Below the pieces are notes generated by a model, which did not search any database, was not told the DNA's origin, and saw nothing but the letters and a program-made list of their open reading frames with translations. Source: Hirundichthys speculiger (Eukaryota > Chordata > Actinopteri > Beloniformes > Exocoetidae). From it: DNA of 64,000 bases. Below, one piece after another: positions 36,241 through 63,903 of this stretch. The stretch spans positions 372,001 through 436,000 of the forward strand of contig JAGFBZ010000737.1 in assembly GCA_018398805.1 (NCBI GenBank). Direction: 5' to 3'. Position 1 is the stretch's first letter, and every line of letters begins with the position of its first letter. The position numbers and the translations under genes were made by a program.

Positions 36241-36826
36241 AATATACATTTCTGTCAGACAGCTTCTGTCAAACTCTTACACTGGGACAGAGTGTGCTTA
36301 TGTTTGTATGATTCTCAACAGCCTCAAGCCCACTGTTGTTTCTTTGTCTTCTCTCAAAGAAATTTTTCTTTCTACATTTAAAACATTAAACGGTTAAAGT
36401 GTGTTTGTGGACATTATCTGGGAAGCTGATGCTGAGGATACAGCGGTTCACTTGGCAGAAAGTACCCGATCTACAGTTAACCATCCCTGGGGAGGTTAGA
36501 CACAAAACTCCAATCTTCAGAAACATCCACGACCTCTTACCTCTACCCTGAAGTATTCAAATGAACACTGTTTCCTAGAGTCAGTCACTGACTGATAATG
36601 TAACCCGTTCTTATTGGATAACATCTATACTCTGTGACTCTGTGCAGTTCGTTTTTTTTCCAATCAACAACACAAAAACTTTTTCTAGAGCAATGGAAGA
36701 ACAATACATAAAGGTGACTGAACATAAGGTTCTTTTCAAAAGTACACATGAAAACTAAACACTGAAAAAACATGTCTTTTCCATCACAAATTCAACCTCT
36801 GACATCAAGATCTTCCTCCTTTTTCA

Positions 36827-37105
36827 GCTCCGTTCTCACCGATAGTTAAAATACACCCTGAGCTAGGGTGTAACTCTCTGAGGACTCCATCTGTGGCAGA
36901 CGGTTTGTGCATTACCACTGCCCTCTTCATCATCATCACCGCACCCCACCTTATCACCTCCTGCCACGACTCTTCCTGTCAGGGCCTCACCTGCCAGAGG
37001 TGCGCCACCATCAGAGACCCCTGCGAGGTGCAGCATTTTCATGACTTCAAGAAAACTTGCATTGCGAGCTGCATCGTGTATTCAGAGGGGGAGAGCTTCT
37101 GTTGA
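36827..37105 (+). other. Cysteine-rich open frame, possible exon or exon relic
   Basis: After a good acceptor (cctcctttttcag|CT at 36826/36827), one frame stays open to TGA at 37103-37105. It reads a hydrophobic stretch (LCITTALFIIITAPHLITS) and then eight cysteines, C-x4-C-x4-C-x2-C-x6-C-x11-C-x3-C-x9-C. No ATG is present in this frame in the segment. The C-x4-C-x2-C...CIASC...C spacing recalls the N-terminal motif of opioid-peptide precursors, but sequence identity is low and no opioid core is visible. A 13-bp tandem duplication ('gagagcttctgtt') sits at the end. It may be a pseudogene, an exon, or chance. Confidence 0.25.
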
Positions 37106-37184
37106 GAGCTTCTGTTGAGAGAAAACTGTTTCACGGTTAGATTAAATTACAAGTCATTACATTACAGCTCATACAGATCATTAC

Positions 37185-40100
37185 GTGTTTTTTTTTTAAA
37201 TATATCTTTATTGCTTTTCAAAATAACACAGAACAAACAGAAAAAAAAATCCCTCCCCCCACCCCAAAACAAACGAATAACACATGAACAGAATCAGCTT
37301 ATCTCATAAATAATAAATGCCACTGTCGTTACAATAAACTAAACATATTCAAAACTGTTCAAAGAAAAAAGTAAAATAAGAGGTACACACAGCAAGGTAT
37401 TTCATATAAACTCGTCAGTCTATTCTTTGAAGCAGCTGCAGAACAGGGTCCCACATTTTTTTAAACATTTCTTCTCTGTTTTCATCACAAAGTCTCAGTC
37501 TCTCCAGGTGAAGCATATTTGCCTTTTCTCTTAGCCACAGATCGTATATGGGTGCAGTGTCTACCTTCCATGTCTGAAGGATTAACATTTTTGCAATCAC
37601 AGTTCCAAATAGAATAGCCTTTTTCTGATATTTATTAGTAGAAGGACAAAGGGGTAGTTGCTCCGAGAATGGCTACAAGTGGATCAGGCTCCCAGCATTT
37701 CCCATAAGCCTTAGAAAAGCAATGAAAAATACTTTTCCAGTATGCGTACAGTTTACTACATGACCAAAAAGAGTGGACTAAATTACCAGTTGCAGATTTG
37801 CATCTGTTACAGATGGATGAAACATCAGGAAAGAAACTGTGCAGTTTTTCTCTGGAATAATAGTCTATGCAATGTCTTAAACTGCATAAGGCAATGTCTG
37901 ACATTTACAGAGCAGTCATGAATACTTTCCAAACATTCGTCCCATACTTTTTCTTCCAATTCTACATTCAGCTCATCTTTCTATGCCTGCCTGATATGTT
38001 CTGTACTCAATGGAGTACTGTTTTGCAGAATTCGGTAAAAGAACGAAACTGCCCCTTAAGTAACCGGGTCAAATTTATTTATTTATTTAATTTATATATT
38101 GTTTCCAAGGTCTCATGCTCTATCAGAGTTTCAAAGTTGGGCAGATGCATCTTAACATAGTTACGGATTTGAAAAATCGAAAAAGATTAGATTTAGGAAT
38201 ATCATATTTAGCCACAAGTTGTAAATATGATCCAAAAAAGCCATTAATGTATAAATCACCAATATTGCAAATCCCTTTCTGTTTCCAGAGGAGGAAAGCA
38301 CTATCTGTCAGGCCTGGCAAGAAAGAATGATTTTCACATATTGGGGCATCCAAGTAGATTTTTGGAGCTTCAATGTATTGCTTTATCTGTCTCCAGATTC
38401 TTATGGTATTACTAATTACAAAACTGTTGTTAAAATATCAGAAAAAAGCATCAGAACCAGAGACCTGAAGAGAATCAACAAACTGATCAGGAAAGCTGGA
38501 TCTGTGCTGGGTGTAACTCTGGAGCCGCTGGAACTGATTGTACAAAAAAGAATGCTGCACAAGCTGATGAAGATGATGAAGGACTCTTCACACCCTCTCC
38601 ACGACACAGTGATCAAACAACAGAGTGTGTTCAGTGAGAGGCTTCTTCAGGTCCGTTGCAAGACGGAAAGATACAGAAGATCATTCCTGCCAGCAGCCAT
38701 CAGCCTCCACAACAAGACTTAACACCGTTATTATATATTATTATTATTATTTCTGTCTGTTTTTTATTTAAAAAAAAAAAAAAGAGAGAGAGAGCCCTTA
38801 CTTCATTGAATTTCCCTTTATGAGATAAATAAAGTATTTTTCATTTTTCATTTTAATTTTTCAAAATATGTCTTTTTAACAGCAGTGGGGCTGTTAAGGA
38901 GAGCCGATAATTAAGTTTTTTCACAATGTATCCTTTCTGTACACAACCACGCAGGGCAGGAATCTGCCTCAGAGGGAGGGCCATTTTTCCACCATGAGAG
39001 AATGACTAAATGCATTGATAAATAATATAACTTAAAATTTGGCTAAGCAAAACCTCCCAAGTCCTTTGGCTTTGATAGATGTTTTTTAGAAATTCTAACA
39101 GTTTTATAACTCCAAATAAAAGGCATAATAATCGAATCTAACTGTTTTAAGTATGATAGCGCTATAAAACATGGAATAGATTGAAAAAGATGAAGGAAGC
39201 GGGGCAACACAATCATCTTAATACAGTTCATCTTCCCAGCCATGGATATTGGGAGGGTTTTTCAAAATTCGATATTGATTTTGAGTTGCTCGATTTTGCT
39301 TTGCCAATTTGCTCGGAGGAGCTCATTTGGATTTTTGGTGACAGTCATACCTAAATATGTAAAATCTTTGTAGGATTTCTTAAATTGAATGGATTGTAAA
39401 TAGTCTTTATTAACAGCCGCGGAGACTGGCATAAGTTCACTTTTGTCCCAGTTGATGGAGAACCCTGAGAGATTGCCAAATTTAGTAATGGGGGCCAGGA
39501 GAGGAGGTATCGATACTTGTGGTTGGGAAATGTACAGGAGAATATCGTCTGCATATAGCGAAAGATAGTGTTTATAGCCAAGCGCATTTATGGGGAGATT
39601 AAAGGGGTCTGTCTAATACTAGCAGCGAGCGGTTCGATGATAATTGCAAACAAAAAGAGGGACGGGGGCAAATGAAATTGGGCGATACGATGACACCATC
39701 TGGGGGTCACGGCCTGGCTTTGGAATTAGCGAAATAGTGGCTTTATATAAGGTGGGTGGTAAACCTGAGGTCAGCTTTGTATGGTTGAACATCCGTAAAA
39801 GTAAAGGTGACAGTTTAGGGCCAAATTTTTTGAATAATTCAAACCATTGAAACCATCCGGGCCTGGTGCCTTGTTATTGGGAAAGGAGGAGGTAACTTGT
39901 GTGATCTCTTCCAATGTGATATCTTTGTCTAACATATCAGCGGAGTCCAACGATAATTTAGGTAGATTTAAATTCTCAAAAAATGTATCAAAAGCTTGAG
40001 GATCTAGGTCACCTTGTGACCGGTAAACATTAGCATAGAAATCTGCAAAACATTAGTTGATCTTCACCGGGTCTGTATGCAAAGTTCCTCTCTCAGATTT

Positions 40101-42245
40101 AATACAATGTATGGCTCTGGAAGCCTGCTTTTGCTTCAGCTGGCGAGATAATAACCTATGCGGCTTGTCGCCAAGCTCAAAATACCTCTGTCTAACTCGG
40201 TCTAGCAATTTTAATATGTTTTTTGACATAATAGAATTATATTCATGTCGTAGAGCAGTTATTTTATTAAGAACTTCTATTTTACGTTCAGTTTTATATG
40301 AAGCCTCGAGCTTGGTCAATTGATCATCAATTTCAGTTCAATCTTTGTTTAGATTTTTTTTTCTCTGCTATCTTTTGTGATATTATATGGCCCCTAAGGA
40401 CAGCCTTCATGGCATCCCACAGAGTGGAATCATCTACATCGCCCACATCATTGGTATTTACATATATTTCAATTTTATCAGAGAGATAGTTACAAAATTA
40501 TTCATCTTTTAATAGTGCATTATTCAAATGCAAACTATGCTCACCTCTATTCTGGTTCAAGTCGAGACTTAACGAGACAGGAGCATGATCCGATATTAGT
40601 ATATTGTGGTAGGTGCAGTCAATTACTGAATGTAACAACTTAGAGTCCAACAAAAAGAAATCAATCCTGGAATAGGATTTGTGTACAGTGGAAAAATAGG
40701 AAAAATCTTTTGTGGTGGGATGAAGAAGCCTCCAGATATCTACCAAGTTATTTGAATGAGATTTTTATCCATATATATACTAAACAACAGGGTGCGTGGT
40801 CTGAAATCACAATATTATCATAAAAACAGTTGTAAACTTTGGACCGTAATTCTGTAGAAATCAGAAAATAATCAGTCCTGGAGAATGTCTTGTGTGTGCC
40901 AGAGTAACAGAATATGCCTTGCCATGTGGTTTCAATTCTCTCCATATATCAAACAACTGTCAACTCTTTAATAAAGCTATGAATATTCGCCCTGCACTTA
41001 TGGTGGGTTTGGTCCAGTCCTGTGGATCTGTCCACTTTAGAGTGTAGCGTCCAGTTAAAATCCCCTGCTATAATGCTGCATATTGTTCTGTAAATAATCC
41101 AATTGAAAGAAATAAGTCTTCAAAAAAATGTAGCATCATCACCTGTATTCGGGCCCATATAGGTTTACCAAACACAAGTCCTCTGAGAACATATGACCTT
41201 GGATTATTAGATATCTTCCCCATTTATCTTTTATGTTTTTTGTTTTGAAAAGGGACAGTATTATGAATTAGTGTCATAACTCCCCTAGGCTTGGATGAGA
41301 ATGGGACTGAGAATACACTACCTCGCCACCTTTCTTCTAATGCCTTTTAGGTCATTATCTAGAAGATGAGTTTCTTGTTAAAATACCACCTTGCCATCCA
41401 TATCACTTATTTTATTCATGACTTGTTTAACTTTTTTGAGGTTCTGAAGACCCCTGCAATTCCAAGAGACAAAATTAAACTTTACTTCTTGAGTCATATT
41501 GGACTACAACAAATAGATTACCTTGAAACTAGTTTTGAACATATAGAGGCACAAACAACCCTGGATGCTGGAACTGGCATCCAAAACAACCCCATTTGCT
41601 GGACAGAAGCCCCCCTCCCCCCCCAAAAAAACATCTCCCGCTACCGCCTGTGACCATTCCACGCGTGCAAAGATCAGTCCATACACCATCCATCTCCATT
41701 GGTTGACCACTGATGCTATCTTGTACCACTTAAACACTCCATTTGTATAATAGTTATTCCCAATATTTGTGTAAATAATGACTTTTTGCTATTTTCTGCT
41801 CTGGTAAGAGGGTGTGCTTAGCTTGTAAATGCACACTTTAATTTCCACACCTCATCACCGTCATTAGGATTCCCAGTTTACCCTCACCATAATCTCCAGA
41901 CCCATGTGAGATAGTACCTGCTTATCTACTAGTTAACATAAGATGCAGAAGTCACCTTCATTACTCTTACCAGTACTTGTAAAGGCGCATGGTAATTTAT
42001 CTTGTTTACTTCAATGTTAATGAGTTTATATCTGTGCACTTAATGCATATCACCGTCCCCCTGAATCTTCTCAATGTACTCCTGTGCTTCAGCTGGTGTT
42101 TTGAAGACTTGAGTGCAGTCTTTGTGCGTTACCAACAGTCTTGCTGGATGAATCAGACCATGCCGGATGCCCCAGTTCCGCAGCCCCTGTTGCACTGCAG
42201 ATGCTGAAGCGCATAGTGTAAAGAGGTCGCCAACTTTCTGTAGAG
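37185..42245 (-). pseudogene. L1-like LINE, reverse orientation, decayed
   Basis: Read on the minus strand, an ORF1 end (NWGIRHGLIHPARLLV, 42249-42045) is followed by a spacer. Then come ORF2 pieces: endonuclease (FSYFSTVHKSYSRIDFFLLD and ISDHAP, about 40950-40500), the region before RT (ELGDKPHRLLSRQLK, near 40150), the RT end (MIVLPRFLHLFQSIPCF, near 39200) and the C-terminal CNRCKSATGNLVHSFWSC (near 37800). A T-run at 37187-37196 corresponds to its poly-A tail. Stops and shifts are frequent. An L2-like piece is inserted at about 38445-38870. Confidence 0.85.
38445..38870 (+). pseudogene. L2/CR1-like LINE C-terminus inserted in the L1-like element
   Basis: The open frame encodes the end of a LINE reverse transcriptase protein (INKLIRKAGSVLGVTLEPLE, SHPLHDTVIKQQ, YRRSFLPAAISLHNKT, stop 38720-38722). 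A 3' UTR follows with 'gaatttccctttatgag', 'ataaataaagta' and short 'tttttcat' units. 'aaaatat' at both borders may be the target duplication. It is severely 5' truncated. Confidence 0.8.
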
Positions 42246-43085
42246 TCAATTACTACAGACCTCCAAACTTCATGTGGCCTTCAGATTAGCTCAACAACAG
42301 TGCAGAGAGCTTCATGAATGGGTTTCCATGGTCGAGCAGCTGCATCCAAGCCAGACATCACCAAGTGTATTGCAAAGCGGTGGTGTAAAGCAGCCACCAC
42401 TGGACTCTAGAGCAGTGGAGGAACGTTCTCTGGAGGGAAGAATCACACTTCTCCATCTGGTGATCTGATGGAAGAGTCTGGGTTTGGTGGTTTCCAGGAC
42501 AGTACTTGTCTGACTGCATTGATGCCAAGTGTAAAGTTTGGTGGAGGGGGGATAATGGTGTGAGGTTGTTTTTCAGGAGCTGGGCTTGGCCCCTTAGTTC
42601 CAGTGAAAGGAACTCTGAATGCTTCAGCAGACCAAGACATTTTGGACAATTCCATGCTCCCAACTTTGTGGGAACAGTTTGGAGCTGGTCCCTTACTCTT
42701 CCAACATGACTGTGCACCAGTGCACAAAGCAAGGTCCATAAAGACATGGATGGCAGAGTCTGGTGTGGATGAACTTGACTGGCCTGCACAGAGTCCTGAC
42801 CTCAACCCGATAGAAGACCTTTGGGATGAATTAGAGTGGAGACTGAGAGTCAGACCTTCTGGTCCAACATCAGTGTTTGACCTCACAAATGGGCTTCTGG
42901 ATCAATGGTCAAAAATCCCCATAAACACACTCCTAAACCTTGTGGACGGCCTTCCCAGAAGAGTTAAAGCTGTTCTAGCTGCAAAGGGTGGACCCACATC
43001 ATATTGATTAGGAATGGGATGAACTAAAGCTCATATGTGAGTCAAGGCAGGTGTCCGAATACTTTTGGCAATATAGTGTATGTGC
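42245..43085 (+). pseudogene. Tc1/mariner transposase fragment with 3' terminal repeat
   Basis: The encoded pieces in order are FGGGGIMVWGCF-like sequence near 42540 (frame-broken), LFQHDCAPVHKARSIKTWMA, WPAQSPDLNPIEDLWDELEW and PRRVKAVLAAKGG. These cover the second Asp and the third acidic residue of the DDE core. The element ends with 'ggtgtccgaatacttttggc' and 'aatatagtgta', a fish Tc1-type terminus. The 5' part is missing at the junction with the L1-like element. Confidence 0.85.
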
Positions 43086-43089
43086 TCTC

Positions 43090-43400
43090 CTCTCTCTGTC
43101 CTCCATCCTCTCTCTCTCCTATCTTCTTCCTCTTTTCTTTCTTTACCAAGCTGGTCTTTAGCAGGAAGGTCCCCCGCTTATGATCCAGGTCCTGATTAAT
43201 GTTTTCCTCTTAAATTTGACTTTTTCCTCACTACTGTTTGGCTGAAAGTTTTTTTTTTTTTTTTTCATTTTTATTTGATTAGGATTTAGTAGCACAATTC
43301 TAGTGGATGAAATTTCCTCAAGGATCATGCTCTGGGTCTCTGTAAAGCACCTACAGACATCTTGCATTGTAATAGATGCTAAAAAAAAAAAAACTGAATT
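43090..43400. repeat. Unclassified repeat with LINE/SINE-like tail
   Basis: A CT-rich start is followed by 'ctggtctttagcaggaaggt' and a poly-T, then 'ctctgtaaagcacctacaga' and 'gaattgaa' after an A-run. The last part is a common fish retroelement tail. Class uncertain. Confidence 0.4.
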
Positions 43401-43414
43401 GAAACTGTGACGTA

Positions 43415-44960
43415 TACCCTTACTATACCCTATCTATGGCGCCAGAAAAATGTTCTTTAACAGTTTAATCATAAAACAATGGTTTGCAATTTAAAAAATT
43501 ATCAAAATTAAGCTCTTCAGTTGAAAAACTCTAAAATAGTTTGTCAATCAAGTTGACATATAGAGCTATATTACTGCTAATTTTGGTGACTGATTAAAAA
43601 AATTAGGTGTCATAAAAAAATATGTGTTTCATGAGCAAAGTTTTAAACTGTCACTGTATACGTATGGAAAGTCAGATCTGAATAAAACAGACAGGAATTA
43701 ATGGGGGTAGTGTGGACGATTTTGTGAGTGTTTTAAACTTGATTGGACAAAGTACGCCAGAAATATGATCATCGGTCATGATTTCATATTTTGAAAAAAA
43801 TATAGACCAATAGATTTCTGAAATATACCATAACTTCTAATGTATAAAATGTTGGCATTTGTGCAATGCATGTGATCCTTCAACCTCACCACCTCAGGAA
43901 AATGGGTGATGATTTTTTTTTTTTTTTTACTTGTATGTGACAAAACCATCCACTTCCTGTTTCACGGTGAATAACGCTGGAACTGTTGGAGGTCCATACA
44001 CGAAACTTCCTATGGAGCATTGGGGACACTTATGAGTATAATTCTGTATGCTTTTAAGCTGATATGATGAAGCACCAAGTAGATACCGCACATACTGTGA
44101 CCAAAATCATATTCCTAGGTCCAGATGGTGGCACTATGGAGTTCATCCAAGATTGTCATATACACTTGTTCAGGGTGGAAGAACCATCAAACGCAGGTAT
44201 TTGGGGGCAGATTGGACCACGCATGTGCAAGTTATAACAACTTTTCCATTCATGGTGAGACATCAATTTTCACTGTCCTCTCACGGCCACGCCGTTTTAA
44301 TAAAAAGTTACAGTTTTCACTGTCAGTCATCTTCAATGTCTTTACTACTGATTTGAACTGGTTTGAGGTGTCTCGCTTCATCCCAGTAGGAGCAGGGATG
44401 CTTCATGCAGAACATGACATTTCCTATTGCCAATAGGTTAGTTCGTTAAAGTACAAGGCCTAGAAATGGCCAAAATACTCGAAAAATTGCATATTCCATT
44501 CAAAATAGCGGACTTCCTGTGGAAGTTAGAGCATGGGTCCAAGAGACTTTTTTGTAGGTCTGAGGTTAATACATCAGTCACACAATGTTCATGTCTGTAG
44601 GTGAGAGCATATGGGGCTTGTTGATAAACAGAGAGTAGGAAGTGCTATTGAGCCATTTTTGGGTGCGCAGCACCCATAAAATATGTCAGTTTCGCACATA
44701 GCTAATGTGTGTGTAAAATTTCGTGAGTTTTAGAGTATGTTAAGGCCCCCAAAAAGGCGATTAATTTTGGATAATAATAATAAACATTCAAAACACAATA
44801 TGGTCCTCACATCCTCGGTGCTCGGGTCCTAATAATAATATTAATAATAATATTGTTGTTATTATTATTTTATTATAAAAATGCAAATTACAATTGGGTC
44901 CTCACACCCTTAGTAAATGGGCCCTAATAATGAACTTACGAAATACAATCGGGTCTTGAA
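43415..44960 (-). repeat. 'gagcaccgagggt' family, copy 4, reverse orientation
   Basis: Read on the minus strand, 44830 to 43415 gives the family order: 'aggacccgagcaccgagg', 'aaggcgat' next to the 'ggggccttaacata' motif, 'atattttatgggtgctgcgc' and onwards. A second partial head at 44890-44960 ('gggcccatttactaagggtg' on the minus strand) abuts it. Confidence 0.65.
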
Positions 44961-45469
44961 CAAATGTTCAATATCCAATATAATAATATCAACCTTCCTG
45001 ATGTTCACAACCTTGGCTATATAATTATTGTCTCTATTGACTATATAAATTGATCATCATTATTTTTCAGTACAATTTCAATGTAGGCTTATGAAAATAA
45101 GGCAACATTCACATAGAGATTCATGAATAACTGCTAATGAAATCTATTTCCTATCAGAGTGACAGCTGACTAAAAAGATCAGAACAGCAGCATTAAGAAA
45201 TCCTGATTGTTAGCCTCCAGAGTAAATCTCAATGTTAACTCATCCGAGCCAGCTATTTCATGCAGACTATTGGAGGCTAAATTCAGGTTCAGCTGGGATA
45301 ACTGACTCATCCTGGCTTAATATCTTATCCTGATTTTGTTTAACAGGCCACAGGTGGTGTACTCTGTTCCACCTGTGGCAGATTCCCAAGTCAGCAGATT
45401 AGCTTAGAGGAAAAATAGACAAGACCAAAGTGCTATGTTTCTTCAATAACAAGGTGTTGGGGGCGGGGC

Positions 45470-45560
45470 GGATTACAACCAGGCAACCGGGACTGAACCC
45501 AGGACTTCCTATGTTGTAGGTTCCAATTCTACCACTAACCTACCAGGGAGGCCAAACTAG
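45470..45560 (-). repeat. tRNA-like (SINE or tRNA pseudogene) segment
   Basis: The minus strand contains an A-box-like 'aggttagtggtaga' (45542-45528) and a B-box-like 'gggttcagtcccgg' (45500-45487), spaced as in a tRNA. The arms do not pair well enough for a functional tRNA. Confidence 0.5.
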
Positions 45561-46021
45561 ATGCTTTTCTATGCTCTAAATACATCTAATTTTTGACAGA
45601 ATATACATGCCCTTAGTCTTCAGTTTATAGATCTCAATTTGGATTGTAGATGACTTAGTTTACTAATATTCTCAATGTTTCATTGAGGCTCAGAAGATTT
45701 GAATTTGAATATGGATGTTATATAATTATTTTACCCAAATGGCTTAATTTGAAAAATCTAAGCTTAAGTAATTTTATACTTTAAAAACAAAAATGATTAA
45801 TAATAATGAAAAAATGTGTAAACAATATTTAGATTTTTTTTCTACTCCCGAAGCAAAAAAATAAAAAATTAAAAAATTACAAAAGATGAACAGAGAGGTG
45901 ATGCACTTATGGAAATTGAATGTAGAAGGGCTAGCGCTATTCTGTGAAGGCTTCTTCTCGATGTGAAGGCGCAGCAGCTCTACCTTGAGTCTCTCCCGAA
46001 TAACTTAACTTCTCACCCTAT
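45561..46021. other. AT-rich intergenic sequence
   Basis: No gene, RNA or transposon end was recognised here. The same holds for about 44970-45460. Confidence 0.5.
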
Positions 46022-46029
46022 CTCTAAGG

Positions 46030-46410
46030 CAGCCATTCCCAAACTTCAGAATACCAAGGCCCAATTTGAAATGTGAAAAATCTCTGCAGCCCACCAAAAC
46101 TTTAATCACAACTGTGATCAACATACAGGACTGGAAGCTACTTTCTGACATTAATGTAAGGGGTCAACAAATAAGGTGACACTTGTCATATTAGGTTAAG
46201 ATGACGGTAGAATAACACTTAACTGGTTTGTTTTGTTACTTCTTAATGTTTTTAAATCATGTCGTTAATATTTTACAGTAATTAAAAACATATTTAAAAA
46301 AGATCAAGGATTTAAAGCATATTTGTTTAATTTTAATGACCTCTCACGGCCCACCTGCAGTACCGCGGCGGCCCACCAGGGGGCCGCGGCCCACACTTTG
46401 GGAATCACTG
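46030..46410. mobile_element. hAT MITE with exact 8-bp target duplication
   Basis: The ends 'cagccattcccaaactt' and 'actttgggaatcactg' are inverted. Duplications ctctaagg occupy 46022-46029 and 46411-46418. It is 381 bp long with no ORF, and one end is GC-rich ('gcggcccaccaggggg'). Confidence 0.88.
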
Positions 46411-46484
46411 CTCTAAGGGATAACTAATAACCACTGGAGTGTTTACAAATTAAACTAATATCATTTTCCATACATAGTTCTGAA

Positions 46485-46875
46485 ATAGGGAGGGCAATTC
46501 CAGTCTTTGAGGGCCGCTATCCTGCATGTCTTAGATGTTTTCCTGCCACAACATGCCTGATTCAAATGAATAGATCACCATCATCAACATGTTAGCTTGT
46601 TAGCTCAACATGTTAGCTTGTATATATTGTTGTATATTGTTGTATATATTGTGCTAGTAATTTGTTATATATTTATTTATTTTATTCTAATTGTAGAAAG
46701 AGAGCTTAGTCAAATTCCTTGTTTGTGTGGACAAACTTGGCCAATAAAACTGATTCTGATTCTGATCAGCTTCTCATCAAGACTGTTAACGACCCATTCA
46801 TTTGAATCAGCTGTGCTAAAGCAAGGAACCTTTTAAGACTTGCAGGACACTGGCCCTTGAGGACTGGATTTGTCC
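46485..46875 (+). mobile_element. 'gagggccgct' MITE copy with a LINE tail inserted
   Basis: Flanking parts 'ttgagggccgctatcctgc' (about 46505) and 'ggcccttgaggactgg' (about 46851) match copies at 52415-52640 and 59410-60175. Between them, 46615-46775 is a LINE 3' tail ('agtcaaattccttgtttgtg', 'ttctgattctgat'). Confidence 0.6.
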
Positions 46876-47084
46876 CCGCTTGTTTGAAAATAAGACGCTG
46901 GATGACATTCTTTTAATAACGTGAGAGAGGAGATTGTGGCACAGTTGTGTTAGGACTTTGAAATAGTTGTATGCAAGAACTGGTATACACAACTGGTACT
47001 GTGGTTTGTCAGCCAATAACAGCATTTTTTGCTTTAATAACTTGTAGACCACTTTGAGAAATTCTCCTCTCCATCTTACGATTC

Positions 47085-47560
47085 TCAGCCAAATTTTGTC
47101 CCTACGCCGGTATTGGTAGTTTTTATTTTCTTTACAGCCAAAGCTTTCCTTGGCCTGACTTCTTCACTTTTAGTCTGGTTGTATTGACTACAAATCCCAG
47201 CGCCTTTTGCCGTTGTCCCAGCACCGCCCTCACCTTCCTCACAATTTGCTGGGCCGCGAGTAGTCGCAAGATGGCTGATGTCGCTTGAAGTAACGTTTAC
47301 CTCTGCAACATGAAGTCGTAAGTGTGGAAGAAAAAGCGAGGGAGGCACCATCGGGCTTTTGTTTTTATTTTCTTTAAGTTGTTTTCCTTTTATTTCGTCA
47401 AACATCCATCTCATTTCGCGTCGTGTCCGCCCCGGACTTGTCTTAGGGAGTTGACGCGTCACATCACGCCGGGACCCTGCCAGCGGCTAACAGCTAGCTA
47501 CTTACAGCAAAATATAAGTACAACTAGACAGTCAGCCGGGCACAGTCTCTAAATAGTTTG
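47085..47560 (+). promoter_or_regulatory. GC-rich promoter-like region with candidate 5' exon
   Basis: This block has many more CpGs than its surroundings and lies about 1 kb upstream of fam120c. It contains a short open frame, ATGGCTGATGTCGCTTGA (47272-47289), and then ATGAAGTC directly followed by a strong donor-like GTAAGT at 47317. It could be a non-coding first exon of fam120c with upstream ATGs, or a promoter for an unseen transcript. No protein family is recognisable. Confidence 0.35.
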
Positions 47561-48241
47561 CTTTTTAGTTGATATTGCGGCACCTTCGAGTCACCAATCT
47601 ATCACCAAACCAGGGCTTTTTTTTTCTTCCAGGAGGTAGTGCAGAATACAAATGGGAAAATAAATTTCTGCAGGAAAAATAACGAGTCTGCGGTCTAATA
47701 TTGTGTCCGCGAACTGGTCATCCAGCTTGTGGGCTGCTAACTAAATGCGCAGTTTTTCATCTGTCCTTGTGCACTAACCAGTTTTATGATTAGACGGTAG
47801 ACACCTCAGCTATACCCACCACCTGGCCGCCTGCCCGTCACTTGCCGTCAATTAGATTTTTGAAAGCTAGTTGCGTTGAAACCGAATTATGGGAGGAGAA
47901 AATCTGTTTGAGTATTTTTAGGTCGCAAAACTGGCCTCTTTCTGGCATATTATCAGAATAAAAATCTACAGGGATGGACACTAAATTGTGTAGCCACAAC
48001 CAAGACTAAAACAGTTGGTATTTCCATAATTCTTAATCATTTTATTTGCCTGTGAATGGTGACTAATTTCATTAGCCCGTCTGCCGGATAAGTTGTTTTA
48101 ACTACAGTTTGCCACTACATCGGAGACCAGTTAGCTTGCCCAGCTAGCTAAAGTCTCGCCCTACAGCACATTACAAACACGGCGTACAGAGCATACTCGG
48201 ACCCCGCTCCCGGCCAGACACACAGGCTTAACAACACAATC
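47561..48241 (+). other. Upstream region of fam120c
   Basis: This stretch lies between the GC-rich block and the fam120c ATG and is probably promoter or 5' UTR. No transposon and no protein-coding signal was seen. Confidence 0.4.
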
Positions 48242-63177
<14,936 letters not shown>

Positions 63178-63903
63178 GCAGGCCATGTGCACTCTTGATT
63201 TTTTTACTTGCTGCTTATGATTACTTTAACTGATTTTTTTAAAATTAATTTCAACTCACTAGAGTCAATTTACTTTTCCCCCATGCACTGTTTCTTCACT
63301 GAGCAATGCTTTGAGATAATTATTTTTCTAATACATTAATTTCGTCAATGCTTAAAAGTGGTCATTACTGTCTTCATGTCTGTCCTAACCCACTGATTTG
63401 TACTTTATTTTAAATGAATCACTGCGCTTAACGGTATTATTTATTTCCTGGAATGATTATCACAAGTGGTTGCTTCAAGGATTTGTGTTGGTCTCTGATG
63501 CAAAGGTTTACTTAATTGTCATGTCAAAATGCTATGACCTTCATTGACAAATAGGGGTTTTCCTTTGTGTTGGAGTAAGGCCACTAGTAAAACTGTGTTG
63601 CCATAGGGCTGTTGTTTTTCTGCTGTGCCACGCAGCATTCCTCACTCATAAAACACACTGTAAGTAGAATGCATTTCTGTGTAAACTGACCAAAGCGAAT
63701 TTTATGTCCATTGACATTCATGAAAATGTTTGCGGTTCTTACCTTTTAGTTGGCATGAACAAAGTCTACTTCTGCCTCCGACCATGAATAGATTAGATTA
63801 GATTAGATTAGATATACTTTCGAAAATAGAGCTTGTAAAAATGAGGAATGCACATAAATACTGCTTGTCATTCTCAGACTTTACAGCCTTATTGCCTTAT
63901 ATG
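63178..63903. other. fam120c intron 4, start
   Basis: Intron sequence with a (GATTA)n tandem at about 63787-63812. No further exon appears before the window edge. Confidence 0.5.
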
